Below are positions 48,553 through 57,076 of a stretch of DNA of 64,000 bases, one piece after another. The notes beneath the pieces are model-generated. The model did no database searches, was not told the origin of the DNA, and was given only the letters and a program-made list of their open reading frames with translations. The stretch covers positions 310,001 through 374,000 of the forward strand of contig NZ_JAGINW010000001.1 of the NCBI RefSeq assembly GCF_017876405.1, written 5' to 3'. The DNA is from Kibdelosporangium banguiense (GTDB lineage: Bacteria > Actinomycetota > Actinomycetes > Mycobacteriales > Pseudonocardiaceae). The position numbers were made by a program, and so were the translations under genes. Numbering within the stretch: the first letter of the stretch is position 1; each line of letters starts with the position of its first letter.

Positions 48553-50949
48553 ATGCGGCGGCGGCTTCTCGCAGTGTCGATGGCCGCGGCGGTACTGGCC
48601 GTGTATTCAGGTGGTGCGTCACCCGGGTACACGGCTTCCGCCGATCCAGGGCTGTCATGGCGAGTGGAACAGGCACCGTTCCGGCTCGTCTACACCGACG
48701 ACGGCAGACAGCTGACCGCCCAGACACCCAGCAGCATGGGGTACCGGCTGACGGACGGCTCTTCCCACCAGCTGACAACGCTTCGCACCCACAGCGCCGG
48801 AACGTACACCGTCAACACCGACGAAGCTGACCGCACAGCGACCGTCCGGGTCGAGCGGACCAGCCGCGGACTGCGTGTCTCCCTGACGTTGCAGCCCGCT
48901 GCCGACGTCGTCCAGGTGTCCGAGAACCTCGTGGGCTCGTTGGACGAGCACTTCCTCGGCGGCGGTGCGCACACGATGTTCATCGACCTGCGCCGCAAGA
49001 CATTGCTCAACAAGGCTGTGTTCGTGGGCGCGAGCAACTTCGGCAAGTGCAACAAGAACGGCGCACCGACGCCGTTTTTCATCAGCTCGGCCGGTTACGG
49101 TATCTACCCCGACACCACCGCGATCGGCCGTCTTGCTTTCCCCGACGCCGCACCGGACACGCACTGCAACGACGCTCCGGCCCCGTGTCCGGTGGAGTAC
49201 AACAAGCCTGATCGCATCCAGTTGTGCTTCAAGACGAACAGGCTTGACTACGAGGTCTACCGCGGTGATCCCGCAGCGGTGACCCAGTCGTACTTCCAGC
49301 GCGTCGGCATGCCGGTCCTGCCACCGCCGCGGCAGTTCGCGATGACCAAGTGGCGCGACAAGGTCTCCTCGCAGAGCGAGGTCATCGAGGACATGGTCGA
49401 GTTGCAGAAACGGGGAATCCCGCTGGACTCGATCTGGATCGACAACCCGTGGGAGCAGGGTCCGGCCGGTGGTCGCGTGACGTACGCGTGCATCGGTGCA
49501 CTGACGTTCGACAACCAGCAGTTCCCCGATCCACAGGGGATGATCGCCCAGCTGAAGGCAGGTGGGGTCAGCCTCGGCACCTGGGTGGCACCGTTCCTGA
49601 GCAAACAGTCCGACGGCAAGCCGTGCCCGCACGACTATCCGCCGGGTTCGTTCGTGCAGTCCGACCGGACGAACGTGTGGGACATCGACCTCACCAACCC
49701 CGTGGCCCGCGCCCACTACGAGGCCAAGCTGGAGAAGCTCTTCCGGATGGGTGTCTCGCTGGTCAAGGGTGACCGCGGCGAGGAGCACAACTTCGAGGAG
49801 TCCACGTTCGCGGGCGGGCCGGGCACTCTGATCCACAACCGGTATCCGTTGCTGTACGCGGAATCCGTCACCAACATGCTGCGCAAGGTGCACGGCGAGG
49901 ACTTCGCCACGCTGTTCCGGGCCGGCTACGACGGGATGCCCAGGATCCTGCGCGGCGCCTGGATGGCCGACGCGGACATGAGTTTCGACGGGTTGCGGCT
50001 CACGTTGCGGCGAGGCGTGAACAACTCCTTCACCGGGCAGCCGGTCTGGGGCTCGGACACCGGCGGCTACCGCAAGGTCGCCGACGACTCGCCTTCCGCC
50101 AGCCTGTTCACCCGCTGGGCCCAGCTCTCGGCGATCTCGCCGGTGTTCCAGGTCGGTGGGCCGGGCCGCAACGCGACACCCTGGGTGTACGACGATGCGA
50201 CCGTGGACCGGTTCCGCAGGTCAGCGATCCTGCACTACGAGTTGTTCCCCTATCTGTACCGGCTGGCGCAGGAGGCGTCGGTCACGGGAGTTCCGATCAC
50301 CAGGGCGATGGCCTTCTCCTATCCGCAGGACGAAGAGGCGTGGCAGGCAGACCAGCAACTGATGATCGGTCCGGATCTGCTCGCCGCACCGGTGACAGCC
50401 GACCGCGCCGAAGCCGACGGTGCGGCGGGAAGGCCGACTCCTGTGGACGTCTACCTGCCTGCGGGCAAATGGATCGACCTGCACAACGGACAGGTCCTCG
50501 ACGGTGGCAGGCACGTGATCCGGGAGTCCACACTGGACGAGTTCCCGCTGTATCTGCGGATGGGCGGCGGTATCGCTTTCAACCAGCGGGATCCCGGCAT
50601 CTGGCCGACGCCGTGGGGTCTCAACGACATCGACCCGAAGGATCGGACCGGCTGGCTGGTCTCGCCGGACGCGGGCGTGCACATCAAGAACCACACCGGC
50701 GGCGAGCTGACCACCCAGCGGACCGGCAAGTTCCTTCAGCTCAATGTGACCGGCTCGGCTCGCGAAACCCAGGTCACCATCCCTGGCGACGCCCCGACGT
50801 TCGTGCTGATCGACGGCAGGCCTGTCCCCCAGTCGACCCCCGCGCAGCTCAAGGGCCGGAGCGTGGGCTGGACGGTGAAGCAAGGAGCCTTTGGCGGAAC
50901 CGTGCTGAAGCTCCACGGCTCCGCCAAGGTGCTGCTCTACTCGCGTTAG
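48553..50949 (+). CDS. Secreted GH31 alpha-glycosidase
   Basis: The 798-residue precursor has a signal peptide (RRRLLAVSMAAAVLAVYS). The GH31 barrel shows the nucleophile in LVKGDRGEEHNF (Asp407) and a probable acid/base in AWMADADMSFDG (Asp473), with VWGSDTGGY following. Family activities include alpha-glucosidase, alpha-xylosidase and alpha-galactosidase; the gene's neighbours favour side-chain removal from pectin or xyloglucan, which is inference. It starts 4 nt after the GH105 stop with GGGGG 8 nt upstream, so it is in the same operon. The C-terminal 150 residues form a beta domain. Confidence 0.85.
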   Translation: MRRRLLAVSMAAAVLAVYSGGASPGYTASADPGLSWRVEQAPFRLVYTDDGRQLTAQTPSSMGYRLTDGSSHQLTTLRTHSAGTYTVNTDEADRTATVRVERTSRGLRVSLTLQPAADVVQVSENLVGSLDEHFLGGGAHTMFIDLRRKTLLNKAVFVGASNFGKCNKNGAPTPFFISSAGYGIYPDTTAIGRLAFPDAAPDTHCNDAPAPCPVEYNKPDRIQLCFKTNRLDYEVYRGDPAAVTQSYFQRVGMPVLPPPRQFAMTKWRDKVSSQSEVIEDMVELQKRGIPLDSIWIDNPWEQGPAGGRVTYACIGALTFDNQQFPDPQGMIAQLKAGGVSLGTWVAPFLSKQSDGKPCPHDYPPGSFVQSDRTNVWDIDLTNPVARAHYEAKLEKLFRMGVSLVKGDRGEEHNFEESTFAGGPGTLIHNRYPLLYAESVTNMLRKVHGEDFATLFRAGYDGMPRILRGAWMADADMSFDGLRLTLRRGVNNSFTGQPVWGSDTGGYRKVADDSPSASLFTRWAQLSAISPVFQVGGPGRNATPWVYDDATVDRFRRSAILHYELFPYLYRLAQEASVTGVPITRAMAFSYPQDEEAWQADQQLMIGPDLLAAPVTADRAEADGAAGRPTPVDVYLPAGKWIDLHNGQVLDGGRHVIRESTLDEFPLYLRMGGGIAFNQRDPGIWPTPWGLNDIDPKDRTGWLVSPDAGVHIKNHTGGELTTQRTGKFLQLNVTGSARETQVTIPGDAPTFVLIDGRPVPQSTPAQLKGRSVGWTVKQGAFGGTVLKLHGSAKVLLYSR

Positions 50950-52216
50950 TTGATCACTATCCGGTCGAGGTCCGCCGTCCCGGTGATGCTGACCAGGTTG
51001 AGGCCTGGGTTGAGCTTCGCCGTGACGGCGCGGCCGATCAGCGGGGCCGAGGAACTCCAGCCGGTCAGCATGATCCGCTCGGTGGTGCGGCTGTTCACAA
51101 CGTTGACATCAAAGGACTTCGTGCCTTCCGCTGTTCCCACAACAGTGATCACCCGTTCGCCGCCGAGTGGCGCGACAACCGGCAGCAGGACCCGTCCTGG
51201 GAACTGGACCTTCAAGCCTCCGGAACAGTTGTCACACCGGACGCGCTTTGCCCCGTCCGGCAACAGGCCTGCTTCGGCTTCGTAGGAGACGCCTTCGGTG
51301 TTGGCACTCCTGGCGTACTCACCGCCGGTCCAGACCTCGTCAATGCGCAGCTTCTTGTAGTAGTTCGGTGCATTGGCCGCACTCCAGGTGCTCGTGACAT
51401 TGAGCCGGAGATACCGGGCATTGACCGCAGGAAAGTCCACGAATTGCACCGCACGCGCACTCGGCATGACACCGGATTGCACCGAGGTCCAGGTCACCGC
51501 ATCCTGGCTGGCTTCCACGGTGTAATCCTTGATCCGCGCTTGAACACCGTGTCGTAGGTGTCCCAGGCCGTGACCCCACTGATGGTCAGCGAGCCGTTCG
51601 CCTGGCCGAACGGCTTGGCCTCGCCGGTACGGAGGTCGCGCACACTACGGACTCGGTACCCGTTGTCCCGTAGGGTGATCGAGCTTGCTGTCGCAGGTTT
51701 GGTGAGGACGTGCACGTATTGCAGGTCCGGGTTGTCACGGTTCATCGTGATCACGCCGTGTGCGCCATCGTTCCAGAATCCCGGTGTGAGGCCGCCGTAG
51801 AGGTAGCCACCGCCTTCCACACCGTGGATCGATTCCCAGATCGGGGCAAGGTACTGGGCTGCGTAGTTGTTGAAGACCTCCTGTTGTGGCGGGAACCGGC
51901 CGTTGATCATCGCGGTCTCGGCCATCAGCGATTTCACCGACGAGCCCGCGTTGCTGATGATCCGGCCGAGTGTGACCGGATAGTCGACCGGCGCGTCGGT
52001 GCCGTCGTACCACCACGCGCCTCTTGTCGGCAGCTTCCACTCGCCTTCGGTCAGACGCGGCTGAGGCGTGAGCACGGCCTGCGGGTAGTCGTAGGCCGGC
52101 GTCATCCCGACTTTCTGTTCATGGCTGACCATGTCCATGATCGGGGTGTCCTCGTTGTTGTTACTCAGTGTCCAGGTTGGACGCTCCTGCCGGATCCGCT
52201 CGTACAGGTCCACGGC
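50946..52216 (-). pseudogene. Decayed paralogue of the GH29-type fucosidase
   Basis: Two frames on the minus strand align to the intact gene at 43504-45678. The first (from about 52216 to 51535) runs from LYERIRQERP through NNNEDTPIMDMVSHEQK, GGGYLYGGLTPGFWNDGAHGV to YDTVFK, matching the middle of the enzyme. The second frame resumes at ARIKDYTVEASQDAV and runs to the stop at 50946. Missing are the signal peptide plus roughly the first 235 residues, and about 80 residues between VFK and ARIKDY, where the frame also shifts. The product cannot be functional. It ends tail to tail with the GH31 gene (stops overlap). Palindromic repeat DNA abuts the 5' break. Confidence 0.85.
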
Positions 52217-52263
52217 GGAGGAAAAGATCGGACCTTTGACGCCGCCTCAATCTAACAGTTTTG

Positions 52264-52316
52264 CCCCCAATGTGGCGTTGGTAGCGTTGGATGCCACCAA
52301 TGTGGCATTGGAGGCA
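52264..52316. repeat. Second copy of the CCAATG-TGG-CATTGG palindromic repeat
   Basis: CCCCCAATG TGG CGTTGG (from 52264) is followed by TGCCACCAATG (52292-52302), TGG, and CATTGGAGGCA (52306-52316), an 11-bp inverted pair with one mismatch. The unit and the TGG loop match the repeat at 635-698. It lies in non-coding DNA between the fucosidase pseudogene and a small membrane-protein gene. Confidence 0.75.
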
Positions 52317-52344
52317 AAGCCGGGACCTTGAGAGGTCGGAGGGG

Positions 52345-52542
52345 CTAGCTGCGGGGAGTGCGGCGGCGCAGGCCGAGGACGATCAGCACCAGGCCGCCGA
52401 CGACACACAGCAGCCCGATGCTGGTCCACAGCCGCTCACCGGTCATGAAGCTGCCGGTGATGTAGCCGAGCCCTTGACCTGTCCATACTCCGCCGATGAG
52501 GATCAGCAGGACGCCCAGCACGATCGGAAGCCATTTGCGCAT
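52345..52542 (-). CDS. Small two-helix membrane protein
   Basis: The 65-residue protein has two hydrophobic helices (WLPIVLGVLLILIGGVWTGQGLGYI and LWTSIGLLCVVGGLVLIVLGL in sections) separated by a short loop, with a basic C-terminus RRRTPRS. This is a common actinobacterial membrane-protein type with no assigned function. It starts 4 nt after the stop of the metallophosphoesterase gene, so it is probably co-transcribed with it; the ribosome site (GAGGG) is very close to the ATG. Confidence 0.7.
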   Translation of the reverse strand: MRKWLPIVLGVLLILIGGVWTGQGLGYITGSFMTGERLWTSIGLLCVVGGLVLIVLGLRRRTPRS

Positions 52543-52546
52543 ACCC

Positions 52547-54292
52547 TCATGGTCGCACCATGAACTGGGCGCCCGGGAGCGGGCGGTCGACCACACGGAC
52601 GTCGCCGATCCACCCGTAGAAGGTCTTGTCGATCTTGCGGTCGTAGGTGTACGCGCCCAGCAGCCATACGTCGTCGGCGGTCGAGATGCCGACCGCCGGA
52701 GTGGACGGGTTGCGCAGCAGTTTGGAGCCGTCGACGTAGAGCGTGGTGTTCCGGCCGTCGTTGACCACCGCCACATGCCACCACTTGTCCAGGGGCAGCT
52801 CGTGGCCCCAGTTGGTGGAGATCCCGTTCTGGTTCAACGGGAACGTCGCCCATTGCAACCCGTGCCCGTCGGAGATGCTGAGCGTGGCGACCGGCTCGCT
52901 GGGGTCGTCGCCGGTTTTGCCCGCGTCACGGCCGGTGCCGAGGCGCGACAGCAGGGCGCTCCAGGCGTTGGCGCCGCTGAAGTCCTTGGGCAGCTTGAAG
53001 AACGCCTCGATGGTGTAGCCACGCTGGAAGGTCGCCCTGTTCATCGGCGCTCCGGGCACAGTTCGCAAGTAGGCGCCATCAAGGAAAACGCTTCCGTGCG
53101 CGGGCTGTCCACGGTGGTGCTCGGCTGACCACTTCGGAGTTTTCTCGGCGACGAGGTGGTTTCCGTTGCCGGAAAGGTCACGTGTCTCCTGCTTGTCGAA
53201 CCGCCAGTACGCCACGGTTCCGGGAATCACGAGTTCGCGAGCGGGACGCGGCTGCGGCTCGGGATGCGGATCAAAGCCGGAGAACCGCTGCTCGAAATCG
53301 ATCGGCACGCTGAAGTAGTCGGCCGGGCCGGTTCGTTCGATCTCCTCACGGGACAACAGGTTCAGCCGTGCAGCCGACTGGCCGAGCAGCCACGGCGAGA
53401 TGGTCTCGACGTCGATCGTGTTGCGCGCCAGATCGAAGTGGTACAGCCGGATCATGGCACTGCCGCCGTAATAACGGTCTTGGTAGTTCGTGATGTGCGC
53501 GTGCACGTCGTGGCCCGCGTCGTTGCGCAACACGACCCTGCCAGGTGGCCAGAAATGGCCGTTCAGCGTCAGGAAGATCTGGTCGCTGCCCTTCACCAGG
53601 TCATTCCACAACCGTTGTCCGAAATCGGACAACTGCGCGTTTCCGTCACCACTGTCGGCGTGGACGAACTCGTGTGTGGTCAGGATGACCGGGCTCTTCG
53701 GGTGCTTGCGCAGAATGTCCTTCGCCCACTGGACGCTGCCCGCCGACGGACGCCAGTCCAGTGCCAGCACAAGCCATTCCCGGCCGGCTGCCCGGAATAC
53801 GTGATACGTGTTGTAGCCGTCCGGAGTCGCACCACGGAAGGTCGGGCTGTTACGGAATCTGCGCGGCCCGAACGCGTCCAGATAGGGACTGGGGCCGCGC
53901 TGGTCGTCCTTGCGGGAGTCGATGTCGTGGTTGCCGGCCAGCACACTGTACGGAAACCGGTCCAGAATCCGGAATGTGCGACTAGCCTTGTCGAACTCGT
54001 CGGCCAGCCCGTTCTCGGTGATGTCGCCGAGGTGCGCCACGAAAACCGTGTTGTGCTCACGTGCACTGTCCACAATGTAACGCAGCGACGCTTCCAATGG
54101 CGCTGAGTCACCACGGTCACGGTCGTACAGGTACTGCGTGTCCGGGATGACCGCGAGGGTGAACCGCGGGTTGGTGCTGTCCGGCCGCCAGTCCTGGGTG
54201 GCCAGTGCGGGCGTGGCCAGTACGGGTGTGGACACGGCGGTCGCCGCACCGAGCAGCCCCGCGTTGAGGAGGAACGAACGTCTGCTTGACAC
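52547..54292 (-). CDS. Secreted metallophosphoesterase with C-terminal LamG-like domain (Tat signal)
   Basis: The 581-residue precursor has a Tat-like signal (SSRRSFLLNAGLLGAATAV). The calcineurin-like phosphoesterase domain (about 40-320) shows the metal-binding blocks FTLAVIPDTQYL, FVAHLGDITENG, SVLAGNHDIDSR, VILTTHEFVH and TLNGHFWPPG. A jelly-roll LamG/concanavalin-like domain follows (about 365-575: YWRFDKQETRDLSGNGNHL, GYTIEAFFKLP, WWHVAVVNDGRNTTLYVDG). Such proteins are extracellular phosphatases of uncertain substrate; the jelly roll may bind glycan. The GTG start at 54292 follows from the signal peptide. Confidence 0.88.
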   Translation of the reverse strand: MSSRRSFLLNAGLLGAATAVSTPVLATPALATQDWRPDSTNPRFTLAVIPDTQYLYDRDRGDSAPLEASLRYIVDSAREHNTVFVAHLGDITENGLADEFDKASRTFRILDRFPYSVLAGNHDIDSRKDDQRGPSPYLDAFGPRRFRNSPTFRGATPDGYNTYHVFRAAGREWLVLALDWRPSAGSVQWAKDILRKHPKSPVILTTHEFVHADSGDGNAQLSDFGQRLWNDLVKGSDQIFLTLNGHFWPPGRVVLRNDAGHDVHAHITNYQDRYYGGSAMIRLYHFDLARNTIDVETISPWLLGQSAARLNLLSREEIERTGPADYFSVPIDFEQRFSGFDPHPEPQPRPARELVIPGTVAYWRFDKQETRDLSGNGNHLVAEKTPKWSAEHHRGQPAHGSVFLDGAYLRTVPGAPMNRATFQRGYTIEAFFKLPKDFSGANAWSALLSRLGTGRDAGKTGDDPSEPVATLSISDGHGLQWATFPLNQNGISTNWGHELPLDKWWHVAVVNDGRNTTLYVDGSKLLRNPSTPAVGISTADDVWLLGAYTYDRKIDKTFYGWIGDVRVVDRPLPGAQFMVRP

Positions 54293-54342
54293 GGCCGGAA
54301 ACTACGGGCCGGAAGCGAATTCAGGCCGAACGCGACATGAAC

Positions 54343-54702
54343 CTACAGATCGTGGACGTCACCGGACAGTGAACCGTCCGGCAGCCGCGGCGGCTTGATC
54401 CCGGCCTGGATGAACAACTCCCCCAGCTCCAGGTTCAGCCGGTTGACCAGCATCCGGTAGTCCGGTGCCGGCCGCAGATCCTGATGGGTCACTGTGCGCG
54501 TGAAGGTCTGGACCTCCGAACCGCGGGTCGGGCGCAGCCGGTTGACATCCAGCTGCAGCTCGGCGTGATCGTTGCGGCGCCAGATCGTCAGGCTCCACCA
54601 TTCCCGGACGTCGCCGGACATTCCGCCGTGCTGAGGACCGCGCGGAATACGCCAGGACCATGACTCGACCCAGCTGCGCAGCTGCTCGGCACTGACTTCC
54701 AC
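54343..54702 (-). CDS. Hypothetical protein
   Basis: This gene of about 119 codons encodes a soluble protein rich in Trp and Arg (LRSWVESWSWRIPRG, REWWSLTIWRRNDHAEL) without a family I recognise. GTG at 54702 has AGGAG 5 nt upstream; a TTG at 54732 would add ten residues but has no ribosome site. It ends 50 nt from the start of the metallophosphoesterase gene, on the same strand. Confidence 0.6.
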   Translation of the reverse strand: MEVSAEQLRSWVESWSWRIPRGPQHGGMSGDVREWWSLTIWRRNDHAELQLDVNRLRPTRGSEVQTFTRTVTHQDLRPAPDYRMLVNRLNLELGELFIQAGIKPPRLPDGSLSGDVHDL

Positions 54703-54801
54703 TTCCACTCCTGTTGGGGAGAGAGTGATCAACCACTGGAAGCCTACAACGCCGCAGAGCCGGTAGCCGCCAATGAACGTAAGGTCAAGGTCTCCGATCG
54801 A

Positions 54802-54832
54802 TTGACCTCAACCATGGTTGAGATTGCAGGCT
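54802..54832 (+). promoter_or_regulatory. MerR-type promoter with 16-bp operator palindrome
   Basis: TTGACC (54802-54807) overlaps the perfect palindrome CTCAACCATGGTTGAG (54807-54822). A -10 like CAGGCT (54827-54832) follows after a 19-bp spacer. Overlong spacers with a palindrome between the elements are the mark of MerR-family activators. The expected transcription start is near 54839, directly at the ATG. A half-site (CTCAACCATG) recurs at 54833-54842. No MerR gene is in the window. Confidence 0.7.
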
Positions 54833-54839
54833 CTCAACC

Positions 54840-55271
54840 ATGCCCTTCACACAAGCTGAACTGGACTATCTGGCGAGCCAGCAGCTCGGCCGGCTGGCCA
54901 CCGCGCAACCCGGTGGCACGCTGCAGAACAACCCGGTCGGGTTCACTTACAACCCCACGACGAAGACGATCGACGTACGCGGCTTCGGCATGGCCAAGAG
55001 CCGGAAGTACCGCAACGTGCTGGCCGGCAGCCCGGTCGCGTTTGTGGTGGACGACATCTATTCCGTTGATCCATGGCGGGTTCGCTGCCTGGAGATCCGG
55101 GGCCGCGCCGAGGCGATTCCCGACGCCGAGAACCCGGACGGGCCGCTCGATGGCGCGATCATCCGGATCCACCCGGAACGGATCATCAGTTTCGGTGTGG
55201 ACCGTCAGGACGTGCCCGCCCATGAGATGAAAGCGGATATCCGCAATGTCCAAAGAGGCTCTGGCAATTGA
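54840..55271 (+). CDS. PPOX-class F420-dependent oxidoreductase
   Basis: The 143-residue protein has the split-barrel flavin fold of the pyridoxamine-phosphate-oxidase superfamily. FTQAELDYLASQQLGRLAT, NNPVGFTYNPTTKTIDVRGFG and AFVVDDIYSVDPWRVRCLEIRGRAE in sections match the actinobacterial F420-dependent PPOX group. It probably reduces a small electrophile. The ATG lies at the predicted transcription start of a MerR-type promoter with no ribosome site, so the message is likely leaderless. The last five codons and stop (RGSGN) are supplied by the left arm of a long palindrome shared with the next gene. Confidence 0.85.
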   Translation: MPFTQAELDYLASQQLGRLATAQPGGTLQNNPVGFTYNPTTKTIDVRGFGMAKSRKYRNVLAGSPVAFVVDDIYSVDPWRVRCLEIRGRAEAIPDAENPDGPLDGAIIRIHPERIISFGVDRQDVPAHEMKADIRNVQRGSGN

Positions 55272-55417
55272 GTCTTGGAATAGCGAGCCGGGTTCCAGGT
55301 GGATGCATCGCTGTCCGGCGGGCCGGGCCTGGACTGGACCGTCCAGGTCCGGTCCGCCGGGCAGCGAGGCGCCGCCTGGGCCCGATCTCGCCCAAACGCT
55401 CAATTGCCAGAGCCTCT
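55254..55417. repeat. 164-bp long palindromic element bridging two convergent genes
   Basis: AGAGGCTCTGGCAATTGAG (55254-55272) is the exact reverse complement of 55399-55417. Inside, further arms fold: GCGAGCCGGGTTCCAGG with its counterpart near 55378-55394, and a central pair around CTGGACTGGACCGTCCAG (about 55333-55352) with few mismatches. The whole element can form one long stem. It carries the stop codon of the plus-strand PPOX gene and most of the stop codon of the minus-strand oxidase gene. Confidence 0.85.
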
Positions 55418-56579
55418 ATACGCGAACGAGCGAGTCGGGGGTGGCCTCGGCGAGGCTGCGATGTCCGGACAGCGCCAACGTGAGGTCGAAGTCGGCGAGC
55501 ACACTGCGGACCACGTGCCGGACACCTGCCTCGCCGTCGTGCGCGAGGCCCCAGACGTACGGGCGGCCAAGCAGAACCGCCTTGGCACCCAGCGCGATCG
55601 CTTTGAGCACGTCGGCGCCGGTACGGATGCCGGAGTCGAACAGGACGTCGAGCCGGTCCCCGACGGCGTTGGCGATGGCGGGCAAGGCATCCAGCGAGGC
55701 GATCGCGCCATCCACCTGACGGCCGCCGTGATTGGACACGACAATGCCGTCCATCCCCGCGTCGGCGGCCCTGCGGGCGTCGTCGACGTGCTGGATTCCT
55801 TTCAGCACAATGGGTCCGTCCCAGTGTTCCCGCAGGAACGGCAACGCGTCCCAGCTGCGGTCGGTGCCGGTGAACATCGGGACCCACTTCAGCACCGCCG
55901 CCGCGATGTCCTCTTCCGGCGGCTGGGCCAGACCGGACCGGAACACCGGATCGGAGAACGGGATCGCGGTACCGGTGCCGCGGATGAACGGCAGATAGGA
56001 ATTGTCCAGGTCACGCGACCGCCAAGCCAGCGTCCACGTGTCCAGGGTGACCACGAGCGTCGTGTAGCCCGCCTTGGCGGCCCGGTTGAGGATGCTGATA
56101 CACACATCCGGGTCGTTGGGCCAGTAGAGCTGGAACCAGCGTGGACCGTCGCCACTGGCCTCGGCCACGTCTTCGATCGTGTTCGACGAAGCGGCGGACA
56201 GGATCATCGGAACGCCCAGCGCACTCGCGGCACGCGCGGTCGCCAGCTCGGCGTCCGGGTGCACTATCGACTGCACGCCGACCGGCGCGAGCAGCACCGG
56301 AGCGGGCATCGGCGTCCCCAGAACGGTCGTCCTGGTCTCCCGGGCGGTCGCGTCGCGCAGCATCCGCGGCACGATCTGCCAGCGGTCGAACGCCGCCCGG
56401 TTCGCGCGCACCGTCGCCCCGGAACCCGCACCGCCCTCCACGTACCAGAACGGGCCCGGCGCCAGGATCTCCCGCGCCGAATCCGCCAGCCTGGTCGGAT
56501 CCGTGGTGAACGCGGGCACCTGGTCAGCCAGGCCCTGCAGGTAGATCTCGTTCTGGTAGCCGCCGAGAGGTTGGTTCAC
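55416..56579 (-). CDS. FMN-dependent alpha-hydroxy-acid oxidase (lactate 2-monooxygenase-like)
   Basis: The 387-residue enzyme has the FMN TIM barrel of the glycolate oxidase/lactate monooxygenase family. Visible are APVLLAPVGVQSIVHPDAEL, RWFQLYWPNDPDV, LVVTLDTWTLAWRSRDL, PIVLKGIQ with the catalytic Lys, and DGIVVSNHGGRQVDGA with the catalytic His. A loop of the length seen in lactate 2-monooxygenase is present between barrel strands, but the exact substrate is not clear. GTG at 56579 is used. The stop codon TAG overlaps the edge of the palindromic element. Confidence 0.88.
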   Translation of the reverse strand: MNQPLGGYQNEIYLQGLADQVPAFTTDPTRLADSAREILAPGPFWYVEGGAGSGATVRANRAAFDRWQIVPRMLRDATARETRTTVLGTPMPAPVLLAPVGVQSIVHPDAELATARAASALGVPMILSAASSNTIEDVAEASGDGPRWFQLYWPNDPDVCISILNRAAKAGYTTLVVTLDTWTLAWRSRDLDNSYLPFIRGTGTAIPFSDPVFRSGLAQPPEEDIAAAVLKWVPMFTGTDRSWDALPFLREHWDGPIVLKGIQHVDDARRAADAGMDGIVVSNHGGRQVDGAIASLDALPAIANAVGDRLDVLFDSGIRTGADVLKAIALGAKAVLLGRPYVWGLAHDGEAGVRHVVRSVLADFDLTLALSGHRSLAEATPDSLVRV

Positions 56580-56602
56580 GGCTGCACTCTAACGCCGCAA
56601 GG

Positions 56603-56983
56603 TCAGCGCTCGCCGAATCCTTGCTGCCCGTATCCCTGCTGCCCGTACGGCTGCTGGCCCGGCTGAGGCTGTCCGTACTGCGGAGGCTGAGCCTGCGGCG
56701 GGTACGGCATCTGCTGCTGGGGTTGCTGCTGATATGGCTGCTGCTGATAGGGCGCCGCGCCGTATCCCGGAGGCGGCGGAAGGGCCTGAACCGCCTTGGC
56801 CTCCTTGTTCTTCTGCAGCGCCACACTCGCGCCGACGATGGCGCAGCCGACCACACCCAGACCGATTCCCAGCACCGGCTGCATCGACTCGGACCACATC
56901 AGGATCCGTAACTGGAAATCGGTGTAATGCAGAATCGCGGAGACGAACCCCGCGAAAATCAGAAACCCACCGAACGCACGCAC
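56603..56983 (-). CDS. Membrane protein with Pro/Gln/Tyr-rich tail
   Basis: The 126-residue protein has two hydrophobic segments (RAFGGFLIFAGFVSAIL and VLGIGLGVVGCAIVGASVAL) followed by a low-complexity C-terminal half of PYQQQP and GQQPYGQQ repeats. Such tails are common in actinobacterial membrane proteins and may mediate self-association. GTG at 56983 has GGGAGGGG about 4-6 nt upstream. It ends 23 nt before the alpha-hydroxy-acid oxidase start codon. No family is recognised. Confidence 0.7.
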   Translation of the reverse strand: MRAFGGFLIFAGFVSAILHYTDFQLRILMWSESMQPVLGIGLGVVGCAIVGASVALQKNKEAKAVQALPPPPGYGAAPYQQQPYQQQPQQQMPYPPQAQPPQYGQPQPGQQPYGQQGYGQQGFGER

Positions 56984-57076
56984 AGTGCCCCTCCCGGAAT
57001 GCCCTGGCGAACCATGGGTGCCACGCACCGAATCCCCACCTGGTCCCCCTGGTACTTCTTCGACTGGGCGGACAAC

